From: Dugong dugon
Lineage: Eukaryota; Chordata; Mammalia; Sirenia; Dugongidae
Assembly: GCA_030035585.1 (NCBI GenBank)
Contig: CM057482.1
Location: 42,513,501 to 42,577,500 of the forward strand
DNA length: 64,000 bases
Reading direction: 5' to 3'
Shown: positions 53,928 to 64,000 of the stretch, piece after piece
Numbering within the stretch: the first letter of the stretch is position 1
Layout of the letters: every line of letters begins with the position of its first letter
Program-made: the position numbers and the translations under genes
The notes under the pieces: generated by a model
The model's input: only the letters and a program-made list of their open reading frames with translations
The model's database searches: none
Told to the model about the DNA's origin: nothing

Positions 53928-55897
53928 CCTGTCCTGTTTTTGTAAGTGTTTTGATATTGTCTGCTGTTTTCAGGGCATTCAGTAGTTATTTTTCTCATTT
54001 ATTGATTATAGATTTGTTTGTTTCATCCCTTTTTAAAAAAAAAAAATTTGACTATATCTGAGCAGGCAGACTGTGTGTTCTTTGTTGTTTGCTCATCTGT
54101 GCACTCAATACTTTTCACCTCCTTCACCAACTGGCAGGGTCAGTCACTCAGATATGGTAAAGCAGGGCAAGTCTAGTTGAAGAGGAGTTACTGGGATGGG
54201 TTGTTTGTGGCACTTACTACAGCCACCAGAGTGGGTCGGTAATCAGTGCAGGGCAGGTTCCAGTAGGCCTTGCACGTGGTGCTTGGTAGTGTGATGTCAA
54301 GCGCACGGTGCAGGTTGGCAGGATGCAGCAGGGAGATTGTTACATGTGGAGCTAAGATGGATTTGGGAGAGAGGAGAGAGGAACAGGAGCCAAAAGCATA
54401 AAAAGCAACAAAAAAGAATGCTAGGGGAGCTTGCCGTTGGAATGGAGAGATGAAAGACTATGAAATGGAGAAAAACAGAAAGGGGAAGAGGAAGAAAAGA
54501 AAAGCATGAATAAATAAAAATCAGAAAGTTTAAAGAACTGAAAAGTTCCCAGGGATCCCACCGATGCAGCTATGAGGTCTGGGGAAGTCGCTCTCAGGTG
54601 TTGCAGTACAGCCTGGCTAGAAGGCATAGAGGGAACAATCCCTGGTATTCAGGGATCAGAAAGAGAAGGAAGATATAGAGAGATGAGAAACTGAGCAATG
54701 AAGAAAGACAAAAACGGAAAAAGAGGGAAAAGAAAACAAAACAAATTAAAAAAAAAAAGAACAAGAAAGGTCCCCCAAAAAAACAGGGGGAAAAAAAAAA
54801 AACCAAAGGAAAAAGGAAATGCTGCCAGGGATCCCTCTGCACGTCTGTGGAAGCTGAAGGGGAGTTCCTTGTCATGCAGCTCCGCCTGGCCAGAAAGGGC
54901 TTCCAACTCAAGAAAAGGAAAAGAAAACAAACAAACAATTCAAAATGAACAAAGAAACCAAAGACGCAGGATCCCACCAACACGGTAGCCCAGACCGGGA
55001 AGCAGCTCCACACTCAAATGGAGCTCTGCAGCCCCTCAGGAAGAAGCAAAGATGGCGGACGGAGCCAGGCACTGGAGCGAAAGGAGGGGGAGGCGGTGAG
55101 AGGCAAGCAAGAAATCAAAAGAAGCAGGGAAAAAACAAAAAAAAAGCAACACCAGCAGCCAACAAATGGCTCTCAGAGAGCCAGCTAGTGCGGGCTTGTG
55201 TTTCTGGACAAGAGACTGTCCATGGGAAGCAGAGGAGGCCAAGTGTGGGTGAAGAAGGGTAGAGAGTGGGAAAGTGTATATCACAAATTGCCAGCACTCT
55301 GCAACCCCTCAGGAAGAAGCAAAGATGACACACGGAGCCAGGCACTAGAGTGAAAGGAGGGGGAGGTGGTGAGAAGCAAGTGAGAAATCAAAAGAAGTAG
55401 AAAAAAAAAAGCAACACTAGCAGCCAACAAATGGCACCCAAAGAGCCGCCTGCAGCCTGCTTGGGTGTGTGGAATCCAAGCAGCCTGCGCTTCCCGGTCA
55501 AGAGACCGTGGCTGCGGGAAGCAGAGGAGGCTGAGCCGGGGCAAAGAGGGGTAGGCGGTGGGAAAGCGCACACCGCAAATTACCAGTTGTTTTGTCTCCT
55601 GCTGGACGCTCCTTGAGGCTGCTTTCTGGTACCCCTGTTTGCTGGTCTCCAATAGGAATCCAAGATGGTGGATCCACGCTGCGTTAGCTGGTAGGGACCT
55701 CTGCATGAATCTCTCCTCGCTCTCTGTTCTCTGTCAGTTTTCTCATTCCATTTGGTGCTTGCTGAGTTCTTTATCTCTTCATTTGATGTTTTAGGGTTTC
55801 AGTATTGTTGTATTCTCTGTTCGGCTTAGTTTTCGGATCTTTGCTGTGGAGGGACAGTGTGGTGCTTCTGCCTAGAGTGCCATTTTGCTAGAACTGG
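53928..55897 (-). promoter_or_regulatory. L1 5' UTR with repeated units
   Basis: Two clear tandem units of 273 bp (55024-55296 and 55297-about 55577) share CTCTGCA, CCCCTCAGGAAGAAGCAAAG, CGGAGCCAGGCACT and AAAGGAGGGGGAGG on the plus strand. Older units lie further in (CCAGGGATCCC near 54550 and 54826, 276 bp apart). Unit 2 and its flank are CpG-containing (55440-55570). The YY1-like site GCCATTTTG at 55879-55887 lies close to the inferred transcription start. Long A-tracts in the plus strand separate the units. Confidence 0.75.
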
Positions 55898-56449
55898 GAG
55901 TATTTCTTGAGTGTCTGGCCATGCCCTAGTTTCTAGGAATTCAAAGTGGGTAAGACTCAATTATCACCCTCAAGTCTCTATCAGCCTATTGGGGAGGCAA
56001 ATGAGCATGTCAAGGATTTGAGTGCAGTACTGGGACATAAATTTGTTTAAACGTAACACAAATCAGGGGAAAAGGAAGGTTCATTAAACTCATAAGACTC
56101 TTGTGAAGGTCACATAATGTCCTAAAAGTATGAAGGTAAACATTAAGATTATGTCTTGCTCCTTCTCTCCCTGGAAGTTTCCTTTACATCAGGCAAAGGT
56201 AATTGCTCATGTGACTACCAAGGTACATCACAGTGCTGATTCCTATGACTTTTTCCCTTCATGCCATGAGACTCAGGAAAGCTATCAGAGTCAGTGGCTT
56301 CCCCATGCAGCTGCCATGAACCTAATGGTTTGCTACAACCAGGTCTTCTCTAAAGCCTCCACCCCCAACTTCCTCAGTAGGGTTTTCAATGGAATAGAAA
56401 AGAGGCAGTGAAGTATGGTGTTTAGGAGAGCAGGCATCAAAGTCAGGTA
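55898..56449. other. Unassigned flank of the L1
   Basis: No recognisable repeat or gene. The L1 5' end abuts GGGAGTATTTCTTGAGTGTC. Confidence 0.5.
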
Positions 56450-56605
56450 AAATTTAGGTTCACGTTTCAGCTTTGCCTCACATTAGCTATGCCACTGTGG
56501 TTAAATTCCTTAAGCTCTCTGAGACTCATATTTCTCATATGTAAATGAGGATGTTATTGACCTCATGGAGTTGTTAAAAAGATTGACTAAAATAATGCAT
56601 AGGAG
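56450..56605 (+). mobile_element. MIR fragment
   Basis: GTTTCAGCTTTGCCTCACAT TAGC, GGTTAAATTCCTTAAGCTCT, CTGAGACTCATATTTCTCAT and GACCTCATGGAGTTGTTA follow the MIR core in sense. Confidence 0.85.
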
Positions 56606-57051
56606 CTGTTATTATTCATTTTTCTTAACTTCAAATAGTCTAGGTGGTATCAAAATGGGTAACCAGAGCCAGATGTGTACTTACCCTGACCACACCCCAT
56701 CTAAGTTGGGTTTTCCTGCTAATTACTGGGGAAACTCGAAGGATGTAGCAACAGTGAGAAGACTTGGGCATAGCAGGGACCATCAAAACACCTTGTTTCC
56801 TACACTGAAAAGTCTAATGTAGAATTGTTGAAGAGACAATGTATTAACTGAGTAAAAGGGAACCTGATATGGAATTCAAGTGGCCAGCACAGATCTCACA
56901 CTAGGGCTTCACTCACTACTGCAAGATCTCTTATGTACCTCAGGGTCATGTGTTCCACATTCCAAGCAGAGATGTATGGCTTACCAATAATGATATATCC
57001 CAGAGCAGGATATTTCAACTAGGAACTACCAGGCATATTCAGTTACTGCAT
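56606..57051. other. Unassigned sequence
   Basis: No gene or named repeat. Confidence 0.5.
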
Positions 57052-57505
57052 CTACACACCCAAGCCATGGCCTTTTCAGTAGCCTCATATGAATGCAGAA
57101 GCTGGACAATGAAAAAGGAAGACTGAAGAATTGATGCATTTGAATCGTAGTGTTGGCAAAGAATGTTGAATATACTGTGGACTACCAGAAGAATGAACAA
57201 ATCAGTCTCAGGAGGAATACAACCGGAACACTACTTAAAAGTAATAATGATGAGAATCTGGCTCACTTGCTTTGGACACATCATTAGGAAAGACCAATTG
57301 CTGGAAAACGACATGGTGTTTGGAAAACTAGAGGCTCTCTGAAAACGAGGGAAATCGTCAGTGAGATGGGCTGACACAATAGCTGCAACAAAGGACTCAA
57401 ATATACCAAGGGTCATAAAGATGGCACAGGACCGTTTAGTTCTGTTATACATACAGTTGCCATGTGTCGGAGCTGACTCAACGGCAACTAACAACAACAA
57501 CAACG
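57052..57505 (+). mobile_element. RTE LINE 3' end with target duplication
   Basis: This is the last 450 bp of the RTE in sense (CCCAAGCCATGGCCTTTTCA, GAAGCTGGACAATGAAAAAG, GTGTCGGAGCTGACTCAACG), ending in (AAC)n. ACTGCAT at 57045-57051 and 57506-57512 is a likely duplication. It encodes only a broken C-terminal domain. Confidence 0.9.
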
Positions 57506-57512
57506 ACTGCAT

Positions 57513-58199
57513 AGATATTTATTGGGCATGTTTATCCACTTTTAGGGTACAGGACTTCCCCAGAGTGTCTTATTTTTTCTCCCGCATAAAAGCGCTAAGT
57601 TATTTCTCATCTAATTTTATTACAATGTCATTCTTTATAACTAACCCAGTACATCTATTCATAAATGCCAACAAAGAAAAATACTTTGAACAGGCCCTGT
57701 CTGTAATTTCGAAGTTGAAACAAATAGATAAAAAATAAAACACAGGAATAATGACATCTATAGACAGGTTTTCTAAATGACCATTGTGGATCATTATTTC
57801 AGCTTTCTATTTCTTATGTACTACAGATCTTTGGTAAATAAAGTGGGCTATATATTCAGTCCATATAGTCTATTTCAGGATATTACTGGTATAATCTTTC
57901 CTCTTCTTTCACAGAAGGTTCCTGTTAGAGAAAAGCTATCAAACAACTAAAGATAAAAATAGACTCAGTGAACTTTTGAACTTGAAACTACCTAATCCTC
58001 AGGCTAAAAGAAAGTTTTAATAATAGTGAATTTCCAAAATAGGAAATATGACAGAACATTCTAGAATATGTACAAAACTGTGGAAAAATGATGCAAAAAT
58101 ACCAAGTATGAAACCAATTAAAGTATATCTTTTTTTTCATTTTTTAAATATGAAAGTAATAGTATTTCTTTGGTCTTGAAAAATAATTATATCAATAAG
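57513..58199. other. Unassigned sequence
   Basis: AT-rich, no gene or named repeat. Confidence 0.5.
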
Positions 58200-58405
58200 C
58201 TGACATTTATTGAGTAGTCTGTCTGTATCATGTATTGTGCTAAATGCTTTAGGAGTATTACATCATTTAGTGCTTACAAAATCTTAGGAATTTTGATATT
58301 ATTATTCCCACTATGTAAATGAGGAAACCGATTTAAGGACCTTCTGAGATTTGCCCCAATTCCTCAGATGGTCAACATCAAAGAGCAGACTCACCCCTGT
58401 GTGTC
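58200..58405 (+). mobile_element. MIR
   Basis: CTGACATTTATTGAGTAGTC, TGTGCTAAATGCTTTAGGAG and ATGTAAATGAGGAAACCGAT follow the MIR core in sense. Confidence 0.85.
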
Positions 58406-58789
58406 TCACCCCAAATCCCCTCTGTACATGGCCTGTGGAGTGTGGAGGAGAGACAGGGCTCCTGTTTCCTTTTTTTGAGTTTTCCTTAGGACCCTACTTG
58501 TGTTTTATCTCTCCTATTAAAACTGATATTCCATAGGGGAAAGAAAAAGGCTTCCTTGGTGAAAATCAACAAGATGGTGTCTGATCCACCTCTGATAATC
58601 CTGTAGGTGGAGCTGTCCAGTTTGACCAACTCTCTCTTCCTCACTCCCAGCATATCTAGCTCCTCAGCAGAGCCTGGATGCCTAAAGCTGTTGAGAAGCC
58701 TCCAAGTGCCACCTGTCTTAGAGTTATGGCATGTTACTGGGGTGGTGGTGGGGAGCTCTCAAAGGCAGAAGACTTTAGTGACTTAGATA

Positions 58790-59275
58790 AATTAATCAAT
58801 TATTATTTTTTTAAAAACAAACATTCAGTATCTCACAGTTTTTGTAGTTAGGAATCCAGGTGTGGCTTAGCTGGGTGCGTAGGCTCAAGGTCTCTCATAA
58901 AGTTTCAATCAAGATGTCTGCTGGGGATACAGTCTCATCTGAAGGCTTGACTGGAACAGATCTGCTTCTAAGTTTGTTCATGTGGTTGTTATCAGGCTTC
59001 ACTTCTAGCAGGCTGATGGACTGAGGGCCTCAGTTCTTTGGGGCTGTTACCATGTGGTACCTCCATATAGGGCTTCTCACAATATAGAAGCTTGCTTGCC
59101 CCAGCATGAATTAGCAGATGTGCCAGAGTGGCCCATGTGTCTGGTCTGAATCTATCCTGAACAATCCCCCTCAGCCTGTTTGAGCTCTGTCACGTGTCCC
59201 CCAAGGCCCCCAAGTTCTGCCTGCCTCTCAGAGTCCGAATCAAGGTTTTGGTCATAGCCTCTTTCCCTTGTTTTC
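58790..59275 (-). mobile_element. MLT1-like (MaLR) LTR
   Basis: The plus strand reads antisense: AATCCAGGTGTGGCTTAGCT, GGGTCTCTCATAAAG-like, TCATCTGAAGGCTTGACTGG, GTGGTTGTTATCAGGCTTCA, GATGGACTGAGGGCCTCAGT. This order is typical of MLT1-type MaLR LTRs. The ends are not resolved, so no duplication is claimed. Confidence 0.7.
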
Positions 59276-59748
59276 AAAATCAATAGGCTTTGATTCTAAA
59301 AAACTTAATAACAAAATTAATCAAAGAAAAATTGTAATGCTCCTACCTAAACATAACCAACTTTACATATTAAAAACCAGACAGGATCACAACTGCATTT
59401 AATGTTTTAGAACAATTATTTTTGCTTCACAGTATACTACAGGCATATTTCAATGACATTTCTTTTTTTCCCACATCTTTTAAAACCCCTGCATAGTATT
59501 CCAATCACAGCTCTGTGGGTGCAATTTTTATTACTAGTTGTTACTAGCATTTTGTTGACATCTGCTATGTTCCAGGCCAGTACCAAGCACTTTACATACA
59601 TTTGTTCCTTTAGTGCTGTAATTGAAAAGCCAATTACCTTTTGCTGGACACTTTCTTTCCTTTTTGGGGGTTGGAGGACAATATTATAAATAATCATGGA
59701 TATGCACAGAAATTTAGCAGTAAGAATATTTATCATAATTTTGTTTCC
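59276..59748. other. Unassigned sequence with a possible MIR piece
   Basis: CTATGTTCCAGGCCAGTACC and AAGCACTTTACATACATTTG (59555-59610) look like a MIR core fragment. The minus frame at 59757-59437 has no family. Confidence 0.45.
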
Positions 59749-59759
59749 TTTTACCAAAA

Positions 59760-59924
59760 CAGAGCCCTGGTTGTGCAGTAGTTAAGGACTACAGCTGCTA
59801 AACAAAAGGTTGGCAATTTGAATCCGCCAGCCGCTCCTTGGAAACTTCACTGGGACAGTTCTACTCTGTCATATAGGGTTGTTGCTATGAGTCAGAATCG
59901 ACTTGAAGGCAATGAGTTTTTGGT
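59760..59924 (+). mobile_element. AfroSINE-like SINE (short type) with 11-bp target duplication
   Basis: AGAGCCCTGGTTGTGCAGTA, GGTTGGCAATTTGAATCCGC, CTCCTTGGAAACTTCACTGG and ATGAGTCAGAATCGACTTGA are present. TTTTACCAAAA is exact at 59749-59759 and 59925-59935. Confidence 0.95.
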
Positions 59925-60129
59925 TTTTACCAAAATAAGTATTTTTTTTTTTTTTTTAGAATCAATGTAAAATTATGGATTAATTAATGGAGATATGCAG
60001 CCTTATGATGCTGATTCTTCCTTTTGAAGACTATCGTGTGCCTTTCTGTTTGTTCACATCTATTGTGCCCACTACTGGTGTTTTAAAGTTTCTTCCTGTT
60101 AATTTTGCACTTTTTTTTATAATTCAAAA

Positions 60130-60515
60130 TTTCTTTTTTTAAAGAAATTGTCCTTTAGATGAAGGTTTACAGAACAAACTAGATTCTCATTAAACAATTA
60201 ATACACATATTGTTTTGTGACATTGGTTGCCAACCCCATGACATGTCAACACTCTCCCTTCTGGACCTTCGGTTCCCCATTACCAGCTTTCCTGTCTCCT
60301 CCCGCCTTCTTTTTCTTGCCCCTGGGCTGGTGTGCTCCTTTAGTCTCATTTTATTTTATGGGTCTGTCTAATCTTTGGCTGAAGAGTGAACCTCGGGAGT
60401 GACTTCATTCCTGAGGTACAATGGTGTCTGTTGGCTATACTCTCAGGGTTTCTCCAGTCTTTGTCAGACTAGTAACTGTGGTCTTTTTTTGTGAGTTAGA
60501 ATTTTGCTCTAAAAG
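60130..60515 (-). mobile_element. L1 3' UTR, afrotherian type, 5'-truncated
   Basis: The plus strand reads as the reverse complement of an L1 3' UTR that I associate with elephant: TAGATGAAGGTTTACAGAAC, CATATTGTTTTGTGACATTG, CCCCTGGGCTGGTGTGC, TAATCTTTGGCTGAAGAGTG, GTCTTTTTTTGTGAGTTAGA. A T-run at the left edge is the reversed poly(A). The name rests on memory. Confidence 0.75.
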
Positions 60516-60792
60516 TAAATAAAATTTTGATAATGATTTTGCTGCTGACAAAGGAGATAATTTTAGAAATCAGAACTGACCCAGAGGTGCCTAAGGCATC
60601 TGCCTCTTCCCGTTACTCATAAGGCTGAGGCTACGGCCATTTGGAGCCTTGAGACACTCTCCTTAGTCTCACTTTCAAGCTCTGTGAAATGCTATGTCAT
60701 GATAAGCAGCAAGGGCTCAGTCACCCTTGATAAGGAAGAAGGCGGAGCTTCGCCTTTCCCCTTCATCTTAACAGAGGAATGATTGGAGGTTA

Positions 60793-60957
60793 AAAAAACC
60801 TACCATACCTGTTTCCATCGAGTCAATTCTGACTCATAGAGACCCTATAGGACAGAGTAGAACTGCCTCAGGGTTTCCAAGGAACAGCTGGTGAATTCCA
60901 ACTTCTGACTGTTTGGTTAGCAGCCTAGCTCTTAACCACTGCACCACCAGGGCTGCA
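60793..60957 (-). mobile_element. AfroSINE-like SINE (short type)
   Basis: On the minus strand it has GCAGCCCTGGTGGTGCAGTG, GTTAAGAGCTAGGCTGCTAA and GGTCTCTATGAGTCAGAATT GACTCGATGG. ATTGGAGGTTA (60782-60792) and ATTGGGGATTA (60958-60968) are a likely diverged duplication. Confidence 0.92.
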
Positions 60958-60968
60958 ATTGGGGATTA

Positions 60969-61689
60969 TTGCTCAAAAAATATTATATTGAAAATCTCTG
61001 ATTTGTTCATAAAGTGAAACAAGTGTCAGCACTATTACTTTATTCTGAGTCATTTCTGAATGAAGCATAATCATTAAAAATACTTTGTTTGGGTTGAAAT
61101 AGACACCTTTATGATAACAGCTACACTGTGGGCCACCTGCCCAGACATGCTAGACAATATTATTAGCTTACCTGTGGTGGGTGGAGCAGGTTGGGAATGG
61201 AAGCTATGAAAATCTGATTGTGCTCACAGTGCCTACTTAGCATAAACTGCAGTCTGAACATCTTCCCTGAAGGTCAGCTATTGGTCAGAGTGGATAGATA
61301 CATTGCCCCACCACACCACCTGTCAATAGCAAGCCAAAGATGAGGTGTATTGATGACTCACACTGAGTTGGCTCCAGCATATTATGATCCAGAAGGCTCC
61401 AACTCTGGCTTCTAAGGGACTTGGTTACTATGAAGAACTCAGGTAACAGCAATTTTGCTTGGAAATAGTTTATTCACTTTGGATTTGGTTGATGTAGAGC
61501 TTGTTCTGTGATTCTGTGTTTAAGTAAATGGGTAAACATGAAGAGGAGGGGAAGCCAACACGTGTTCTTATTGTGCGTTATCTTTTATAGATGTGAAGAT
61601 CAAGGCATAGAGAATAGGAAGAATCTGGGTTAGGTCCAAGATTTGGGAGTTTGGGTAAAGGAAGAAGCCAGTGGCACATAGTCCAAGAA
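60969..61689. other. Unassigned sequence
   Basis: No gene or named repeat recognised. Confidence 0.5.
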
Positions 61690-61862
61690 CATGGGTTCTT
61701 GAGATGAGCAGCTAGCTTTGTCTCCTATTAGCTGTATTTAACATCTCTAAACCTGAAATTCCCCATGGATAATAATAGTAATTATCTCATTGCATTGGTT
61801 TGAGGATTAAGTAACATAATTGACCTCACATATAGTAAGCATTCAAATAAGGTTATTTTGGC
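61690..61862 (+). mobile_element. MIR fragment
   Basis: TTGTCTCCTATTAGCTGTAT, AACATCTCTAAACCTGAAAT and CATATAGTAAGCATTCAAAT AAGG follow the MIR core and tail in sense. Confidence 0.8.
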
Positions 61863-62140
61863 CCAGTTCCATTTTTCAAAATTTCCACAAGTTTTGAAAA
61901 TATAGTAAGAGAATCATGCAATGTATGCCTGTGTCAAAATAATCTAGATTTACCATTAACTTTTCATCATTTTTGCATTTATATACACACACACAAAATC
62001 AAAGAACAAGAACATTACAGACAAAGGTGTAGTTCTCCATTGATACTCTACCTTGTCCCAAATCTCATTCTCCCTCTTGAAAAGCAATCACTATCATATC
62101 CTCCCAGCTGGTTTTTATACTGTTGTATATTTATGTTATT

Positions 62141-62339
62141 GTTGTTGTTAGGTGCCTTCAAGTTGATTTCAACTCAGTAACCCCATGTGGCAGAGTAGAA
62201 CTGCCCCATAGGATTGTCTGGCTGTAAATTTTACAGAAGCAGATCTCTACATCTTTCTCCCATGGAGCTGCTGGGTAGGTTTGAATTGTCAACTTTAGGT
62301 TAGCAGCCACGCACTTAATCGCTGTGTCACCAGTGCTCC
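62141..62339 (-). mobile_element. AfroSINE-like SINE (about 200 bp type)
   Basis: On the minus strand it has AGGAGCACTGGTGACACAGC, the middle AGATGTAGAGATCTGCTTCT and the end CTGAGTTGAAATCAACTTGA AGGCACC with an (AAC)n tail at 62136-62148. Confidence 0.93.
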
Positions 62340-62359
62340 TTTATACGTATGTAAGCAAA

Positions 62360-62556
62360 AAAACCAAACCCATCTATTCCAACTCATAGTGACACTATAG
62401 GACAGAGTAGAACTGCCCCATTGGGTTTCCAAGGCTGCAAATCTTTACGGAAGCAGACTGCCACATCTTTCTCCCCTGGGGCAGCTGGTGGGTTTGAACC
62501 ACTGACCTTTTGGTTAGCAGCAGAGTACTTAACCACCACTGTACCACCTGGGCTTT
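62360..62556 (-). mobile_element. AfroSINE-like SINE (about 200 bp type)
   Basis: On the minus strand it has AAGCCCAGGTGGTACAGTGG, GGTCAGTGGTTCAAACCCA, AAGATGTGGCAGTCTGCTTC and TCACTATGAGTTGGAATAGA TGGG. It lies 20 bp from the preceding SINE in the same orientation. Confidence 0.93.
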
Positions 62557-63100
62557 TCTGTACGTTTTTAACTACCCCAAAATAACATGTAGTATTTTTT
62601 AGCATTTTAAAATTTACATGAGTTATAATACTCACTAGAAATACCATTCTGTAGCTTTCTTTTCTCATTTAACCTTATGTTTTTGAGATACACCCTTGTT
62701 GATATAGGTAGAAAAAATTCATTTAAACTGCTGCATAGTATTCTCTCATATAAATAAACCACAATTTGTTATTTCTTCCTCCTATTGATGGACATTAATT
62801 TTTCCCACTTAATTTTTTTTGCCATTACAAACAGTTCTGTATTGTATATCCCAGTGTATGTCTTCTCGTGCCCACATATGTGAATTCTTCTAGAAGTGAT
62901 ACATAGGCACAAAATTGCTGGACTGTGGAGTATATGCATTTTCCATTGCCAAATTTCTTTCCAAAGTTGTATCAATTTAGTCTTCCACCAGCAGTATGCT
63001 CTTATTTTTTCTCATCTTTACTAAACAGCTGAAGTTAGAATAAAATTTTATCAATATGATGGGCATAAAATGATATCTCATTCTTTTTTTTTTTTTCCTG

Positions 63101-63411
63101 GGACTGCTTTCTCTACTCCTGAGTTGTCATAATAAATGGTTTAGATCTGTGGGTATAGAGTAGGAAAGATTGGAACTGGGCCAAGCATTCGACGTGATCC
63201 CTGGGACATAAGCTGACCTGAGATGGAGGTCCAATGGCTTGAGCGGTTGCCTTTCAGATTGTGCTCTGTTGACCCCAAGGGATCCCTAAAATGTCTCATG
63301 TAGTGTTGGGGAGAAGTGATGAGGCACAGGAGCAAAGGGCCGGCTGAGCAGGGCCGGTGCTCTGAGCCTGTTTCCACCAGAGTATCTCTGCTTACATCTG
63401 TTTTAAGAGCA
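63101..63411. other. Unassigned sequence
   Basis: No gene or named repeat. Confidence 0.5.
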
Positions 63412-63425
63412 TCTGTATGCAATTA

Positions 63426-63590
63426 GGAGCCTTAGTCGCACAGCAGATAAGAGCTTGGCTGCTAACCAAAATGCTGGCGGTTCGAATCCACCAGCCACTC
63501 CTTGGAAACCCTATGGAGCAATTCTCCTCTGGCCTATGGAGTTGCTATGAGTCAGAATTGATGACAACGGGTTTGGGTTTTCAGTTTGGT
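63426..63590 (+). mobile_element. AfroSINE-like SINE (short type)
   Basis: GGAGCCTTAGTCGCACAGCA, GGCTGCTAACCAAAATGCTG, GCGGTTCGAATCCACCAGCC and GAGTCAGAATTGATGACAAC are present. TCTGTATGCAATTA (63412-63425) and TCTGTATACGATTA (63591-63604) form a 14-base duplication with two differences. Confidence 0.94.
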
Positions 63591-63604
63591 TCTGTATACG
63601 ATTA

Positions 63605-64000
63605 TATTTGAATAAAGTGTTCAATAGTTGAAACAAGTTTGAAGACCACCAGTTTGTTATCATGGTATAAGTGGATGCTGGCATATTTTATTAGAGTAAA
63701 TTTATGGATTTTTCTGTGATTAGGAGTCTAGCAAATGACTCAAAGCTCTGTTGTAGAACAGTTTGGTTGATTTTGACAAAATGATGATAGCTAGCAAGGA
63801 AGAGATAATATGTTATTTTCAGGAAGAAAGAAAGAGACTGAGGTCATTGGAAAATGAAATTCCATAGTCTTCAGCCAGAGAATAGCACCCATCCCTTTGG
63901 GCCAGGGCCTTAGTGGGGAGGGAGATAATAAACCTCGAGGGAAAAAGATGGGGATTGGTCAAAATTACTCTCATAATAATACCAGGATTTTTTTTTTTTT
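63605..64000. other. Unassigned sequence at window end
   Basis: No gene or named repeat. The window ends in a T-tract. Confidence 0.5.

Larger units (their letters stand above)
50506..55897 (-). mobile_element. L1 LINE, 5'-complete, 3' half missing
   Basis: On the minus strand the element has a 5' UTR of about 1.97 kb (55897-53928), ORF1 (53927-52945), an inter-ORF region of 445 bp and ORF2 from 52499. ORF2 stops abruptly within the reverse transcriptase at about 50506, where RTE sequence begins. The rest of ORF2, the 3' UTR and the poly(A) tail are absent from the window. Compared with the old L1 at 40045 it is much better preserved. The first bases, AGTTCTAGCAAAATGGC on the minus strand, include a YY1-like site, as at the start of other mammalian L1s. 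Confidence 0.9.
61930..63100 (-). mobile_element. Old L1 3' UTR (L1ME type), carrying two SINEs
   Basis: Plus-strand antisense markers: GTTTTTGAGATACACCCTTG, TAAACTGCTGCATAGTATTC, CTATTGATGGACATTAATTT, AGAAGTGATACATAGGCACA, TTGTATCAATTTAGTCTTCC ACCAGCAG, TATGATGGGCATAAAATGAT. Two minus-strand SINEs (62141-62339 and 62360-62556) interrupt it. It ends near a T-tract at 63085-63098. Confidence 0.8.

Noticed and set aside
54594..55706. Frames of 93-141 codons in the L1 5' UTR on both strands as genes
   Set aside because: They arise from purine- and pyrimidine-rich repeated units, and no frame is shared in a conserved way between the units here.

Overview
The window reads as a mammalian nuclear genome segment from an afrotherian, most likely an elephant or close paenungulate relative. 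The main evidence is the repeat content. About twenty copies of tRNA-headed SINEs share their 3' end with an RTE-type LINE (AfroSINE-like). There are several RTE (BovB-clade-like) LINEs, an L1 3' UTR of a type I associate with elephant, and general placental repeats (MIR, L2, MER5, MaLR and ERVL LTRs, old L1). Base composition is AT-rich. I recognise no intact protein-coding gene, rRNA gene or functional tRNA gene. Most open frames are chance frames or remnants of transposons.

Layout. 1-3414: 3' half of an ERVL-class provirus (pol remnant with RNase H, integrase and dUTPase order, then its LTR), followed by a second, inverted ERVL-type LTR. 3.7-7.9 kb: SINEs, two of them with a tRNA-Gly-like head, one nested in a MIR, and a MaLR-like solo LTR. 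10.05 kb: a small G-rich minisatellite. 12.8-14.4 kb: an RTE insertion with an inverted 5' part, as produced by twin priming. 17.0-17.35 kb: sequence resembling a conserved noncoding element. 19.1 kb: a perfect 19-bp inverted repeat. 21.25-22.69 kb: a 5'-truncated RTE that keeps the reverse transcriptase YADD motif. 26-31 kb: old L1 3' ends, MIR and MER5 pieces. 31.3-38.5 kb: many SINEs, including a back-to-back inverted SINE pair that looks like one insertion. 38.5-39.5 kb: another conserved-element-like stretch with a 12-bp inverted repeat.

40.0-55.9 kb is a deep nest. An old L1 on the minus strand is interrupted by a SINE, a piggyBac-like element and a two-LTR MaLR provirus. It abuts a near full-length RTE, whose 5' end abuts a 5'-complete L1 that lacks its 3' half. 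That L1 has a repeated (monomer-like) 5' UTR and a lysine-rich extra frame between ORF1 and ORF2. 56-64 kb: MIRs, RTE and L1 3' ends, an MLT1-like LTR and more SINEs.

The elements work together only as parasites. The RTE supplied the machinery and the shared 3' end for the SINEs. Element names rest on my memory of repeat consensus sequences and were not searched. Target-site duplications, inverted repeats and motif positions were read directly from the sequence.
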